Below are positions 1 to 9,567 of a stretch of DNA of 18,001 nucleotides, piece after piece. Position 1 is the stretch's first letter; the number at the start of each line of letters is the position of its first letter. Origin of the DNA: Campylobacter sp. (GTDB taxonomy: Bacteria > Campylobacterota > Campylobacteria > Campylobacterales > Campylobacteraceae); assembly GCA_017506845.1 (NCBI GenBank), contig JAFVMP010000039.1, positions 1 through 18,001 on the forward strand. The letters run 5' to 3'. Both the position numbers and the translations under genes were made by a program. Below the pieces are notes generated by a model, which saw only the letters and a program-made list of their open reading frames with translations, made no database searches and was not told the origin of the DNA.

Positions 1-190
1 GATTTTGATTTTGCCATTTTTGCCATCTGAACTTGCAATACTAAAAGCTAAAAAACTAAGCAACCACTGCAATGAACTAGGTCTAAAAAGAGTAGATATA
101 ATCTCAAATTCACAAAGCCAAATAGCCAAATTTGAAAAAATTACATATAATGTAATGCCATTTTGGCAGTGGGCTGTAGGGCTTAATTAG
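1..190 (+). CDS. C-terminal fragment of an unrecognised protein (5' end outside window)
   Basis: The reading frame is open from base 2 and closes at TAG 188-190. The TTG at base 5 has no room for a ribosome binding site, so this is most likely the last 60 or so residues of a gene that starts before the window. The visible peptide is soluble-looking: a lysine-rich helix-like stretch (AILKAKKLSNHCNELGLKR), a short hydrophobic strand (VDIIS), and a Trp-rich end (MPFWQWAVGLN). I do not recognise the family. It converges on the minus-strand 143-residue gene across about 150 bp. A second frame opens at base 180, just before this stop, and runs on to 308, so a frame disruption near the C terminus is possible. 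Confidence 0.55.
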   Translation, partial: ILILPFLPSELAILKAKKLSNHCNELGLKRVDIISNSQSQIAKFEKITYNVMPFWQWAVGLN

Positions 191-206
191 TTTCACACTT
201 AATGTA

Positions 207-308
207 ATGCTTGATACTTTAGAAAAAGAAACAATAAAAATCACAGCAGAAAAAATAAAAATAGAAAATAAACTAAAAGACAAAATCAAAAAGAGCCATT
301 TTATTTAG
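207..308 (+). other. Short lysine-rich open frame, possible remnant or frameshifted tail
   Basis: ATG at 207-209 to TAG at 306-308 encodes 33 residues, beginning MLDTLEKETIK and rich in Lys, Ile and Glu. The same frame is open back to base 180, so it overlaps the end of the preceding gene fragment (stop 188-190) in the +1 frame. There is no convincing ribosome binding site. It could be the original C-terminal tail of the upstream gene after a one-base indel, or chance in AT-rich DNA. The rest of the interval 191-338 shows no other gene and no convincing terminator hairpin. Confidence 0.18.
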
Positions 309-338
309 ATATATCATTTACAATATAATATAAACTAA

Positions 339-770
339 TTAACTATGCGAATAAATTTTAACTTCATTTAAGAAAAACTCATAAACTTGCTGCTGAAAAT
401 GTGCATCTATCTCATCACTATTAACCATCAAACGACGCAAATGCGCAAAATCAATTTTTTTGACATATCTTTTTGTCATTTTTAGCTCATAATCTATATC
501 TTTTAATAAACTATCTAAATTTAATTCACCGCCTTGAGTAGCCTTATTTACATACTCTTTGACCGTTTGAACTAGGATATGAATACGTTTTTTATCATCA
601 CCATAAATATCCTTTGCAATTTCTACTACATCATCATAATCACTCTCTAATAGGTTCTTTTTAGCTACTAACATTGCAGCTAAAATCTTAGCTCTAAACT
701 CTAGTGATCGATAATGTGGGACAAATAACTCACGAAAAATAGATAAAAAATGCAATTTATAGCTCATCAT
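339..770 (-). CDS. Conserved-looking hypothetical protein, 143 aa, helical
   Basis: I do not recognise this family. The protein has no signal peptide or membrane segment and is rich in charged amphipathic helices throughout (for example FRAKILAAMLVAKKNLLES near residue 25, and VKKIDFAHLRRLMVNSDEI near 103), which suggests a small all-helical cytoplasmic protein. It carries no visible catalytic signature. Two consecutive ATG codons lie at 770-768 and 767-765. The AGGA of the ribosome binding site is only about 2 nt from the first but about 5 nt from the second, so initiation at 767 (142 aa) is favoured. It follows the HD-domain gene on the same strand, but the 109-bp gap contains the oppositely oriented SRP RNA gene. 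It may therefore have its own promoter; TATATC- and TAAAAT-like boxes occur on the minus strand near 795-805. Confidence 0.75.
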   Translation of the reverse strand: MMSYKLHFLSIFRELFVPHYRSLEFRAKILAAMLVAKKNLLESDYDDVVEIAKDIYGDDKKRIHILVQTVKEYVNKATQGGELNLDSLLKDIDYELKMTKRYVKKIDFAHLRRLMVNSDEIDAHFQQQVYEFFLNEVKIYSHS

Positions 771-795
771 AATCCTAATTTAAGTAAAAAATAGA

Positions 796-801
796 TATAA
801 T
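796..801 (+). promoter_or_regulatory. -10 element of the SRP RNA gene
   Basis: A perfect TATAAT lies 9 bases before the start of the terminal stem of the SRP RNA, at the right distance for transcription to begin near 808-811. There is no recognisable -35 hexamer, which is usual for the main sigma factor in Campylobacter, whose promoters rely on an extended or T-rich upstream region. Minus-strand AT-rich boxes overlap here and could serve the divergent 143-residue gene. Confidence 0.6.
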
Positions 802-810
802 TTTAATTCG

Positions 811-917
811 CCTTTCCTTAGACCTGTGCAATGCTTTTAAAAAGCACCGCTTCAGGATGGGAACATAGCAGAGCACTTTTTACAGGTGTGTGCCGCAGTC
901 ATCTGGGGAGAGGTTTT
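811..917 (+). ncRNA. ffs: 4.5S signal recognition particle RNA
   Basis: This is the RNA scaffold of the signal recognition particle, which binds Ffh and FtsY to target inner-membrane proteins. The diagnostic domain IV is present in order: CAGG at 853-856, then ATG, the GGAA tetraloop at 860-863, then CAT and AGCAG at 867-871, forming the asymmetric internal loop that Ffh binds. Flanking helices pair 839-844 (AAAAAG) with 876-881 (CTTTTT), and 822-827 (ACCTGT) with 882-887 (ACAGGT). A terminal stem pairs 811-817 (CCTTTCC) with 907-913 (GGAGAGG, one wobble) and is followed by TTTT at 914-917, which probably ends transcription. A TATAAT lies at 796-801. The length of about 107 nt fits the small bacterial class, which lacks an Alu domain. 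The 3' part lies antisense to the last 12 codons of the HD-domain gene. Confidence 0.88.
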
Positions 918-2130
918 CTATATCTAAATCTTTTATAAATTCTATGCAAATTTTATCAAAATCTACACCTTCGATTTTTGGATTTTTCTTAAATTTAGCT
1001 CTTATATTTTTAAACCCTTTAACTAAATCTTTACTTTTAACCCCATAACTAATAGATAATCCAGCCTCAACAAAAGCAGCTAAATTATCGCAATATTTAA
1101 GTGCTTTGCCATCGATACTATTATACTCATCACTATTTACATTATTCATACTTCCATGATAAGCTTGTGGTGTAATGCGATTTATTCTGTTTTCAAATTC
1201 ATCTTTTTTTAATACACCATTCTCATCTCTAACACCTAAAATATAGCTAAACTCATCTCTAAAACTTTGTGGAATATATGGCAAAATTTTATCTTCGATA
1301 AGTCTCATTTCATATTCGCTAATTATCTCATTTAATCCATCTATACCATATTTTACTGGGCTAATGATATCACGAGTTAGACTTTCAGGAAGATCATGAA
1401 ACAACGCACAATAAAAGTTATTTTCTAATCGTTTATCACACGCACTAACCTTAAGTGAATAAAAATATCCAAAAATCGCTACTACAAGCATATGGCCAAG
1501 AACTGCAGTCTTTGGAATTCGCTCAGTTTGCGCCCAACGCTTTTGAAATCTTAAACGACCACTTAGATCAATTATACGAGCTAATTTTTGATTCATAGCG
1601 ATTTTCCTTACGCCAATTAGCTCATAATAATCCTCTAATTCTTCATCTACTTTTTGTTTTAATTCATCTATATCATTTAAAAATTTGCTAGTTTGATATA
1701 CTATACTAAATTCCCATTTTGTAGCTAGATAGCTTGCAGCTTTTAGGATTAATTTCTCTTTTTGATGATCTTTATCTTCTTGAAAACTTTTAAATCTTTC
1801 TAAAAATTTACCTTCATCAATATCTTCTATTAATGGCTCTAAATTTGTCAAAATCCAGCTATTTATCTGATCAGCCTTATTCTTTTGTATATAATGGAAT
1901 ACATCTGGGCGAATATCAGTTACTATAACTCTACTTAAAAACTCAAAAACTCCACCTTCAATTATATAACGCATATCTACATCATTTTCAAGCTTTGCGA
2001 TAAAATATGCGATGATAAATTTATGAGCTTGTTTATCTAACTCTACTAAATCAACCATCTTAGGATAATCATTCCATCTTGAGATATTAGCTGCTTTAAA
2101 AATATGCTCAATAAGCTTTGAGTTTATCAT
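880..2130 (-). CDS. HD-domain phosphohydrolase (YfbR-like), 416 aa
   Basis: This is a metal-dependent phosphohydrolase of the HD superfamily. The metal-binding set can be traced as H213 (VLGHM), H245-D246 (LFHDLPE) and D348 (YCDNLAAF). The surrounding residues LFHDLPESLTRDI plus PVKY closely resemble the HD-plus-PEVLTGD-PTPVKY region of YfbR-type 5'-deoxynucleotidases, and the upstream RLRFQKRWAQTERIP matches their substrate-side Arg-Trp motif. A nucleotide monophosphate substrate is therefore a reasonable inference, not proven. At 416 residues it is about twice the length of YfbR: the first 190 or so residues form a separate helical domain I do not recognise, and there is a C-terminal extension of about 60 residues. 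Its ATG overlaps the queF stop by one base (TAATG), so translation is probably coupled. The final 12 codons lie antisense to the SRP RNA gene. Confidence 0.85.
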   Translation of the reverse strand: MINSKLIEHIFKAANISRWNDYPKMVDLVELDKQAHKFIIAYFIAKLENDVDMRYIIEGGVFEFLSRVIVTDIRPDVFHYIQKNKADQINSWILTNLEPLIEDIDEGKFLERFKSFQEDKDHQKEKLILKAASYLATKWEFSIVYQTSKFLNDIDELKQKVDEELEDYYELIGVRKIAMNQKLARIIDLSGRLRFQKRWAQTERIPKTAVLGHMLVVAIFGYFYSLKVSACDKRLENNFYCALFHDLPESLTRDIISPVKYGIDGLNEIISEYEMRLIEDKILPYIPQSFRDEFSYILGVRDENGVLKKDEFENRINRITPQAYHGSMNNVNSDEYNSIDGKALKYCDNLAAFVEAGLSISYGVKSKDLVKGFKNIRAKFKKNPKIEGVDFDKICIEFIKDLDIENLSPDDCGTHL

Positions 2131-2570
2131 TAATTAAATTTCCTACTACTTTGAGTGGTGATAGAACTTGTATCATATTTTTCTTCTCTTGACATATTAC
2201 TATCAACTTCAACTACTGTATGGACATTGCCTCTTGGGTTAAAATCGCCTACAACTCTTAAATATTTTGGTTTTAATCTACTATCTAAAGTATCATAAAT
2301 TTCATTTACGCTTGATTCGTGGCTAATATGACGATTTAAAAAGCTATTGATATATAGTTTTAGTGCTTTTAACTCTACTACGAATTTATCAGGAACATAT
2401 GTTACATAAATTGTTGCAAAATCTGGATATCCACTTCTTGGGCAAAAACAAGCAAATTCAGGAAGAGTAATATGGATTGCATAGTCTTTATTTGCACTAT
2501 TTGGCCATATTTCAAAATCCTTATCAAGATCAAATTCAGCTATAATTTTTTCACCGTATTTTAAATTTTC

Positions 2571-2573
<3 letters not shown>
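2130..2573 (-). CDS. queF: NADPH-dependent 7-cyano-7-deazaguanine (preQ0) reductase
   Basis: QueF reduces the nitrile of preQ0 to the aminomethyl group of preQ1, a late soluble step of queuosine synthesis for tRNA wobble positions. The short, single-domain class is recognised by CFCPRSGYPDFATI at residues 42-55, where C44 aligns with the thioimide-forming cysteine and D51 with the catalytic acid. The NADPH-site signature ELKALKLY lies at 67-74, and HISHE at 82-86 lies in the substrate region. A roughly 20-residue Ser/Thr-rich C-terminal tail is longer than in typical short QueF. The gene begins 8 bp after gyrB with a good AAGGA ribosome binding site, and its stop overlaps the HD gene's ATG by one base. 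Finding it inside the dnaN-gyrB operon does not indicate a role in replication; there is no preQ1 riboswitch here. Confidence 0.95.
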
Positions 2574-6003
<3,430 letters not shown>

Positions 6004-6138
6004 TTTTTGCCTTTATTTTTTAAATTTATTTTTTCTTTTTAGTTGGTTTGTTGATTTTGTGAATAACTACACAAAACACCGCAAAATCGGGTAAATTTTA
6101 TTGAAAAACTTTGAAGGGAATTTTCACACATATTCACT
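6004..6138. other. Candidate oriC (dnaA-dnaN intergenic): DnaA boxes and AT-rich unwinding region
   Basis: Three DnaA-box-like 9-mers contain the TTCAC core: 6058-6066 (TTATTCACA on the minus strand, a consensus match), 6120-6128 (ATTTTCACA, plus) and 6130-6138 (ATATTCACT, plus, reaching the dnaA stop codon). Between the first box and dnaN, bases 6004-6050 are almost entirely A/T with long pyrimidine runs, as expected of a DNA unwinding element. From the literature on Campylobacter and Helicobacter, the functional unwinding site lies downstream of dnaA, in this interval. The position, composition and boxes are seen here; origin function is inferred. Confidence 0.7.
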
Positions 6139-7447
6139 ATTCCTTTGATAATATTTTATTTTTTAACTCTTCTAATCTAGCTTTAAAATAGCTATCGTTT
6201 TCCATTAGATTATTAATTTTTTTAATATTGTGACTAACTGCGCTATGATCTTTTAATCCAAAGTGTGAAGCTAGTTGTGGCATTGAATTTGGAGTTAGAG
6301 TTTTAGCTAAATAAATGCATATTCTACGAGCTTCTACAATATTTTTAGTACGATTTTTACTTTTTATGTCACTTGGTTTAATATTCATTTCATGTGCTAC
6401 ATCTTTTATTATATTTTCTAGACTTATAGCTTCTTTTTTCTCTTTGATTTGATCTTTTATGACATTTTTGGCAAATTCAAGTGTGATATCTTGGCGCATA
6501 ATATTTGCAAAAGCGTTAATATTTATAATTGCGCTTTCAATTTCTCTAATATTATCACCCATATTTGAAGCGATATATTCGATTATATCATCGTTTAGAT
6601 CAATTTTGTCAAATTCACACTTGGTTTTTATAATCCTAATTTTTGTATCTAATTCAGGTGGAGTAATATCAGCCATTAATCCCCACTCAAATCGACTTTT
6701 TAGACGCTCTTCAAAATCTTTTAACATTTTTGGAGGTTTGTCTGAGGTCATTACTATTTGACCTTTCTTAGCGTGAATTTCATTAAAGGTGTGAAAAAAT
6801 TCTTCTTGTGTTTTTTCTGATTTGTGAAAAAACTGCACATCATCAATCAGTAAAACATCGCAATTACGATATTTTTCTTTAAATTTATTCATAGTTCGGT
6901 TTTCTAGATTTCGTATAAAATCACTAGTAAATTGTTCACTAGTTATACAAATTACTGTTTTGCCATTTTCTAGACATTCATTTCCTATGGATTGTAAAAG
7001 ATGTGTTTTACCAAGACCAGTTGAGCCATAGATAAATAGCGGATTATATGCTTTTCCTGGATTGCTTGCAACTTGTTTTGAACTAATAAATGCAAATTGA
7101 TTGGAATCGCCAACAACAAAATTATCAAATGTATAGCTAGGATTTAATAGTGAACTTTGACTTCTAATTTCTTTTACATTTACATCTTTTGATTTTATAC
7201 TTAAATTTGCCTTTTGGGTTGTGATTAAAACCTCAGGCTTTATACCTGTGTGAACTTCGTAGATATTAGCTAGTTTATTAGCATATTTTGTTTGGATAAA
7301 TCTGGCTATAAGCTCATTAGGAGCGATAAAAACAACTCTTTGAGAATTTGAACCTTTTTCGCTAAATTTAATCCGTGAAATGTAATTATCCATCTCGCTT
7401 TTGGAGATCTCTTGACCCAAAATTTCAAGCGCTTTTGTGCCTAGCAA
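6137..7447 (-). CDS. dnaA: Chromosomal replication initiator protein DnaA
   Basis: This AAA+ ATPase binds DnaA boxes and melts oriC; it also autoregulates. Domain I (1-75 or so) has the helicase-loader fold with FIQTKYANKLANIYE, and a short variable linker follows (80-105). The AAA+ core has Walker A GSTGLGKT (141-148), Walker B LLIDDV (199-204) and an Arg-finger candidate R252 in RLKSRFEWGL. Domain IV ends with the DNA-binding signature GLKDHSAVSHNIKKI (397-411). The 436-residue length is normal for the genus. The start is a TTG (7447-7445) preceded by AAGGG at a good distance, and no upstream in-frame ATG exists; the start aligns with the usual N terminus. A TATAAT at 7523-7518 (minus) followed by a long AT-rich leader is the likely promoter, with DnaA boxes just upstream of it. 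Confidence 0.97.
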   Translation of the reverse strand: MLGTKALEILGQEISKSEMDNYISRIKFSEKGSNSQRVVFIAPNELIARFIQTKYANKLANIYEVHTGIKPEVLITTQKANLSIKSKDVNVKEIRSQSSLLNPSYTFDNFVVGDSNQFAFISSKQVASNPGKAYNPLFIYGSTGLGKTHLLQSIGNECLENGKTVICITSEQFTSDFIRNLENRTMNKFKEKYRNCDVLLIDDVQFFHKSEKTQEEFFHTFNEIHAKKGQIVMTSDKPPKMLKDFEERLKSRFEWGLMADITPPELDTKIRIIKTKCEFDKIDLNDDIIEYIASNMGDNIREIESAIININAFANIMRQDITLEFAKNVIKDQIKEKKEAISLENIIKDVAHEMNIKPSDIKSKNRTKNIVEARRICIYLAKTLTPNSMPQLASHFGLKDHSAVSHNIKKINNLMENDSYFKARLEELKNKILSKE

Positions 7448-7517
7448 TATTTTCCCTTTAAATTTATTGGCTAATATTCTACTAAAAATTTAATTAAAAA
7501 TGACTTATTATGATATT

Positions 7518-7523
7518 ATTATA
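7518..7523 (-). promoter_or_regulatory. Probable dnaA -10 element
   Basis: TATAAT on the minus strand, about 70 bp before the TTG start of dnaA, with two tandem DnaA boxes immediately upstream. This layout would allow DnaA to repress its own gene. The -35 region is not recognisable. Confidence 0.5.
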
Positions 7524-7527
7524 AATT

Positions 7528-7559
7528 AAATTCACTAAAGATGTGAATAATGTGAATAA
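7528..7559. promoter_or_regulatory. DnaA-box cluster between dnaA and ruvC (candidate second origin subregion / dnaA autoregulation)
   Basis: Two identical TGTGAATAA 9-mers (reverse complement TTATTCACA, consensus DnaA box) abut exactly at 7542-7550 and 7551-7559. A third site, AAATTCACT, lies at 7528-7536 on the other strand. The flanking 7480-7530 is more than 85% A/T. The cluster overlaps the leaders of both dnaA and ruvC, so it may act as an autoregulatory operator, as the upstream half of a bipartite origin as in Helicobacter pylori, or both. Confidence 0.65.
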
Positions 7560-7574
7560 CTCAAAAGGATATAT

Positions 7575-8045
7575 GTGAAAATCTTAGGAATAGACCCTGG
7601 TACTCGTAATTGCGGCTATGCGATAATTCAGAAATTTGGCAATAGAAAATCACTGGTTGAGGCTGGACTTATTAAAATAAAACAAGACGATTTACAATTT
7701 CAAATAACTCAGCTTTGTGAAGGTTTAGATCTAATATTTAAAGCACATAAAATTGATGCAGTAGCAATTGAGGATATATTTTTTGCTTATAATCCAAAAA
7801 CAGTTTTAAAGCTTGCACAATTTCGTGGAGCTCTATCTCTTAAAATTTTGCAAATTCATGGTGAATTTAGTGAATATACTCCGCTTCAAATCAAAAAAGC
7901 TGTAACAGGCAAAGGAAAAGCGACAAAAGAACAGGTTTCATTTATGGTAAAAAAGATGCTAGGAATAACTAAAGAGATAAAGCCACTTGATATTACAGAT
8001 GCAATAGCAATAGCTTTAACTCATAGTTTTAATATAAAATCTTAA
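7575..8045 (+). CDS. ruvC: Holliday junction resolvase RuvC
   Basis: RuvC is the dimeric endonuclease that cuts four-way junctions delivered by RuvAB during recombinational repair. The RNase-H-like fold shows all four catalytic acids: D7 in [12 protein letters not shown]66 in AIEDIFF, and D139 and D142 in [13 protein letters not shown]. At 156 residues it is complete. The start is GTG (7575-7577) with AAGGAT 4 nt upstream; an overlapping ATG at 7573 is out of frame. It is divergent from dnaA over a region with tandem DnaA boxes only 15 bp before its start, so its expression may respond to DnaA. Its TAA stop shares the palindrome TTAA (8042-8045) with the stop of convergent lysP, leaving no intergenic space. 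No ruvA or ruvB is present here. Confidence 0.97.
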   Translation: MKILGIDPGTRNCGYAIIQKFGNRKSLVEAGLIKIKQDDLQFQITQLCEGLDLIFKAHKIDAVAIEDIFFAYNPKTVLKLAQFRGALSLKILQIHGEFSEYTPLQIKKAVTGKGKATKEQVSFMVKKMLGITKEIKPLDITDAIAIALTHSFNIKS

Positions 8046-9502
8046 TAGTCGTAGCGTTTTAGATCGGCTTGGAGTGGATCAATAGCTTTACTTTTAGTTA
8101 TGATTTTATGTCCAGCCCAAATAAGTAAAAATAGCCATAATCCAATATAACTAGTAAGAAGTGCGACAAAATCTCTACCTTGCATTAAAGCTTCATAATT
8201 TTGCCCAATTATTACAATTATACACATTATAAGTGCTAAAATCGGCCCAAGTGGGTACCATTTTGCTTTAAATGGTAAATCATTTATATCTTTGCCTTGA
8301 GCGATATAGGCTTTGCGGAATTTATAATGTGACCAGGCTATGCCCGCCCATGTGATAAATCCAGCTAAAGCTGAAGCATTAATAAGCCAAAAATATGCCG
8401 CACCATCGCCTAAAAGTGAGGTCAAAAAGCAAGCCGCACCTATAGTAGCAGTAGCAATTAATGCATAAACTGGAACACCTCTAGAATCAGTCTTAGCAAA
8501 TATTTTAGGAGCTTTTGAGCTTTTAGCTAAGGCATAGAGCATTCTAGTGCTTGAATATAATCCACTATTTCCAGCACTAAATATTGCAGTAAATATAACA
8601 GCATTCATCACGCTAGCTGCAAAGGCAACTCCAGCTCTATCAAATAAAATAGTAAAAGGGCTTTGAGCAATATCTGTTTCGCTATTTTTGAGCAAATTTG
8701 GATCTGTAAAAGGTAAAAGTGTACCAATGATAAAAATAGCAAATATATAAAATAGCAAAATTCTCCAAAATATTGCATTTATAGCTTTTGGAATACTTTT
8801 GTTTGGATCTTTAGCTTCTCCTGCAGCAACTGCTACTAACTCAGTACCTTGAAAACTAAACCCAGCTACCATAAAAACAGCCAAAATACCTAATGCTCCA
8901 CCGACAAAAGGTGCGCTTTGTCCAGTAGTAGTATCTTCTAAAAACCAGTTATTAAATCCGCTAACATGGCCATTCATAATACCAAAAATCATAGCTAGAC
9001 CAAGCATAATAAAGGCTATTACAGCTAAGACTTTTATTAGCGCAAACCAAAACTCACTCTCACCAAATGTCCTAACACTAAAGTAATTAATTAGTAAAAT
9101 TCCAGCTAAAAACGATCCTGACCAGATCCAAGCAGGTACATCAGGAAACCAAAATTTCATAATAATAGCCGCAGCTACAAGCTCAGCAGCAACTGTAATA
9201 GCCCAGTTAAACCAGTAATTCCATCCAATAGCAAATCCAAAAGATGAGCTAATAAATCTACTGCCATACTCATGAAAGCTTCCAGCTACAGGCATATATG
9301 TAGCTAATTCACCTAAGCTTTGCATTAATAAATAGACCATAAAGCCTATTAACGCATAAGCTAAAAGTGCTCCACCAGGTCCAGCTGTAGCAATAGTATT
9401 GCCACTAGCAACAAAAAGTCCTGTTCCAATAGCACCGCCAATTGCAATCATATTTAGATGACGCGAGTGCATTGCTCGTTTTAGTTTATTTTGATTTGAC
9501 AA
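8042..9502 (-). CDS. lysP: Lysine-specific permease, APC family
   Basis: This is an inner-membrane proton-coupled amino-acid importer. The protein follows E. coli LysP almost segment by segment: [21 protein letters not shown] (substrate-binding unwound TM1, GGAIGTG at 22-28), [47 protein letters not shown] (about 215-232, TM6 region), [18 protein letters not shown], and the late GQDINDLP-like loop ([19 protein letters not shown]). Twelve hydrophobic segments and 486 residues fit the family. Lysine is the best substrate call from this similarity, though other cationic amino acids are possible. The start is TTG at 9502-9500, with AAGGA 5 nt upstream; the next in-frame ATG (codon 11) would cut into the conserved N-terminal region. 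It follows the nrdA terminator hairpin, so it probably has its own promoter. Confidence 0.9.
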   Translation of the reverse strand: MSNQNKLKRAMHSRHLNMIAIGGAIGTGLFVASGNTIATAGPGGALLAYALIGFMVYLLMQSLGELATYMPVAGSFHEYGSRFISSSFGFAIGWNYWFNWAITVAAELVAAAIIMKFWFPDVPAWIWSGSFLAGILLINYFSVRTFGESEFWFALIKVLAVIAFIMLGLAMIFGIMNGHVSGFNNWFLEDTTTGQSAPFVGGALGILAVFMVAGFSFQGTELVAVAAGEAKDPNKSIPKAINAIFWRILLFYIFAIFIIGTLLPFTDPNLLKNSETDIAQSPFTILFDRAGVAFAASVMNAVIFTAIFSAGNSGLYSSTRMLYALAKSSKAPKIFAKTDSRGVPVYALIATATIGAACFLTSLLGDGAAYFWLINASALAGFITWAGIAWSHYKFRKAYIAQGKDINDLPFKAKWYPLGPILALIMCIIVIIGQNYEALMQGRDFVALLTSYIGLWLFLLIWAGHKIITKSKAIDPLQADLKRYDY

Positions 9503-9531
9503 GATAATCCTTATTTTAGTTAAATTAGAAG

Positions 9532-9562
9532 ATTCGTAGCTAAGATTATTTTAGCTACGAAT
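9532..9562 (-). terminator. Stem-loop after nrdA, terminator-like
   Basis: A perfect 12-bp inverted repeat: 9532-9543 (ATTCGTAGCTAA) pairs with 9551-9562 (TTAGCTACGAAT), with a 7-nt loop. It begins 5 bp after the nrdA stop. On the minus strand the hairpin is followed by CTTCTAATTT, a poor U tract, so termination may be partial and readthrough into lysP is possible. Confidence 0.65.
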
Positions 9563-9567
9563 TAAAT

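Noticed and set aside
148..210. 11-bp direct repeat TAATGTAATGC as a mobile-element target duplication
   Set aside because: Only about 50 bp lie between the copies, no inverted ends or transposase remnants are present, and short AT-rich repeats are common here.
6459..6761. 100-codon plus-strand open frame inside dnaA
   Set aside because: Antisense to the AAA+ and domain III region; Ile/Ser-rich shadow with no supporting signals.
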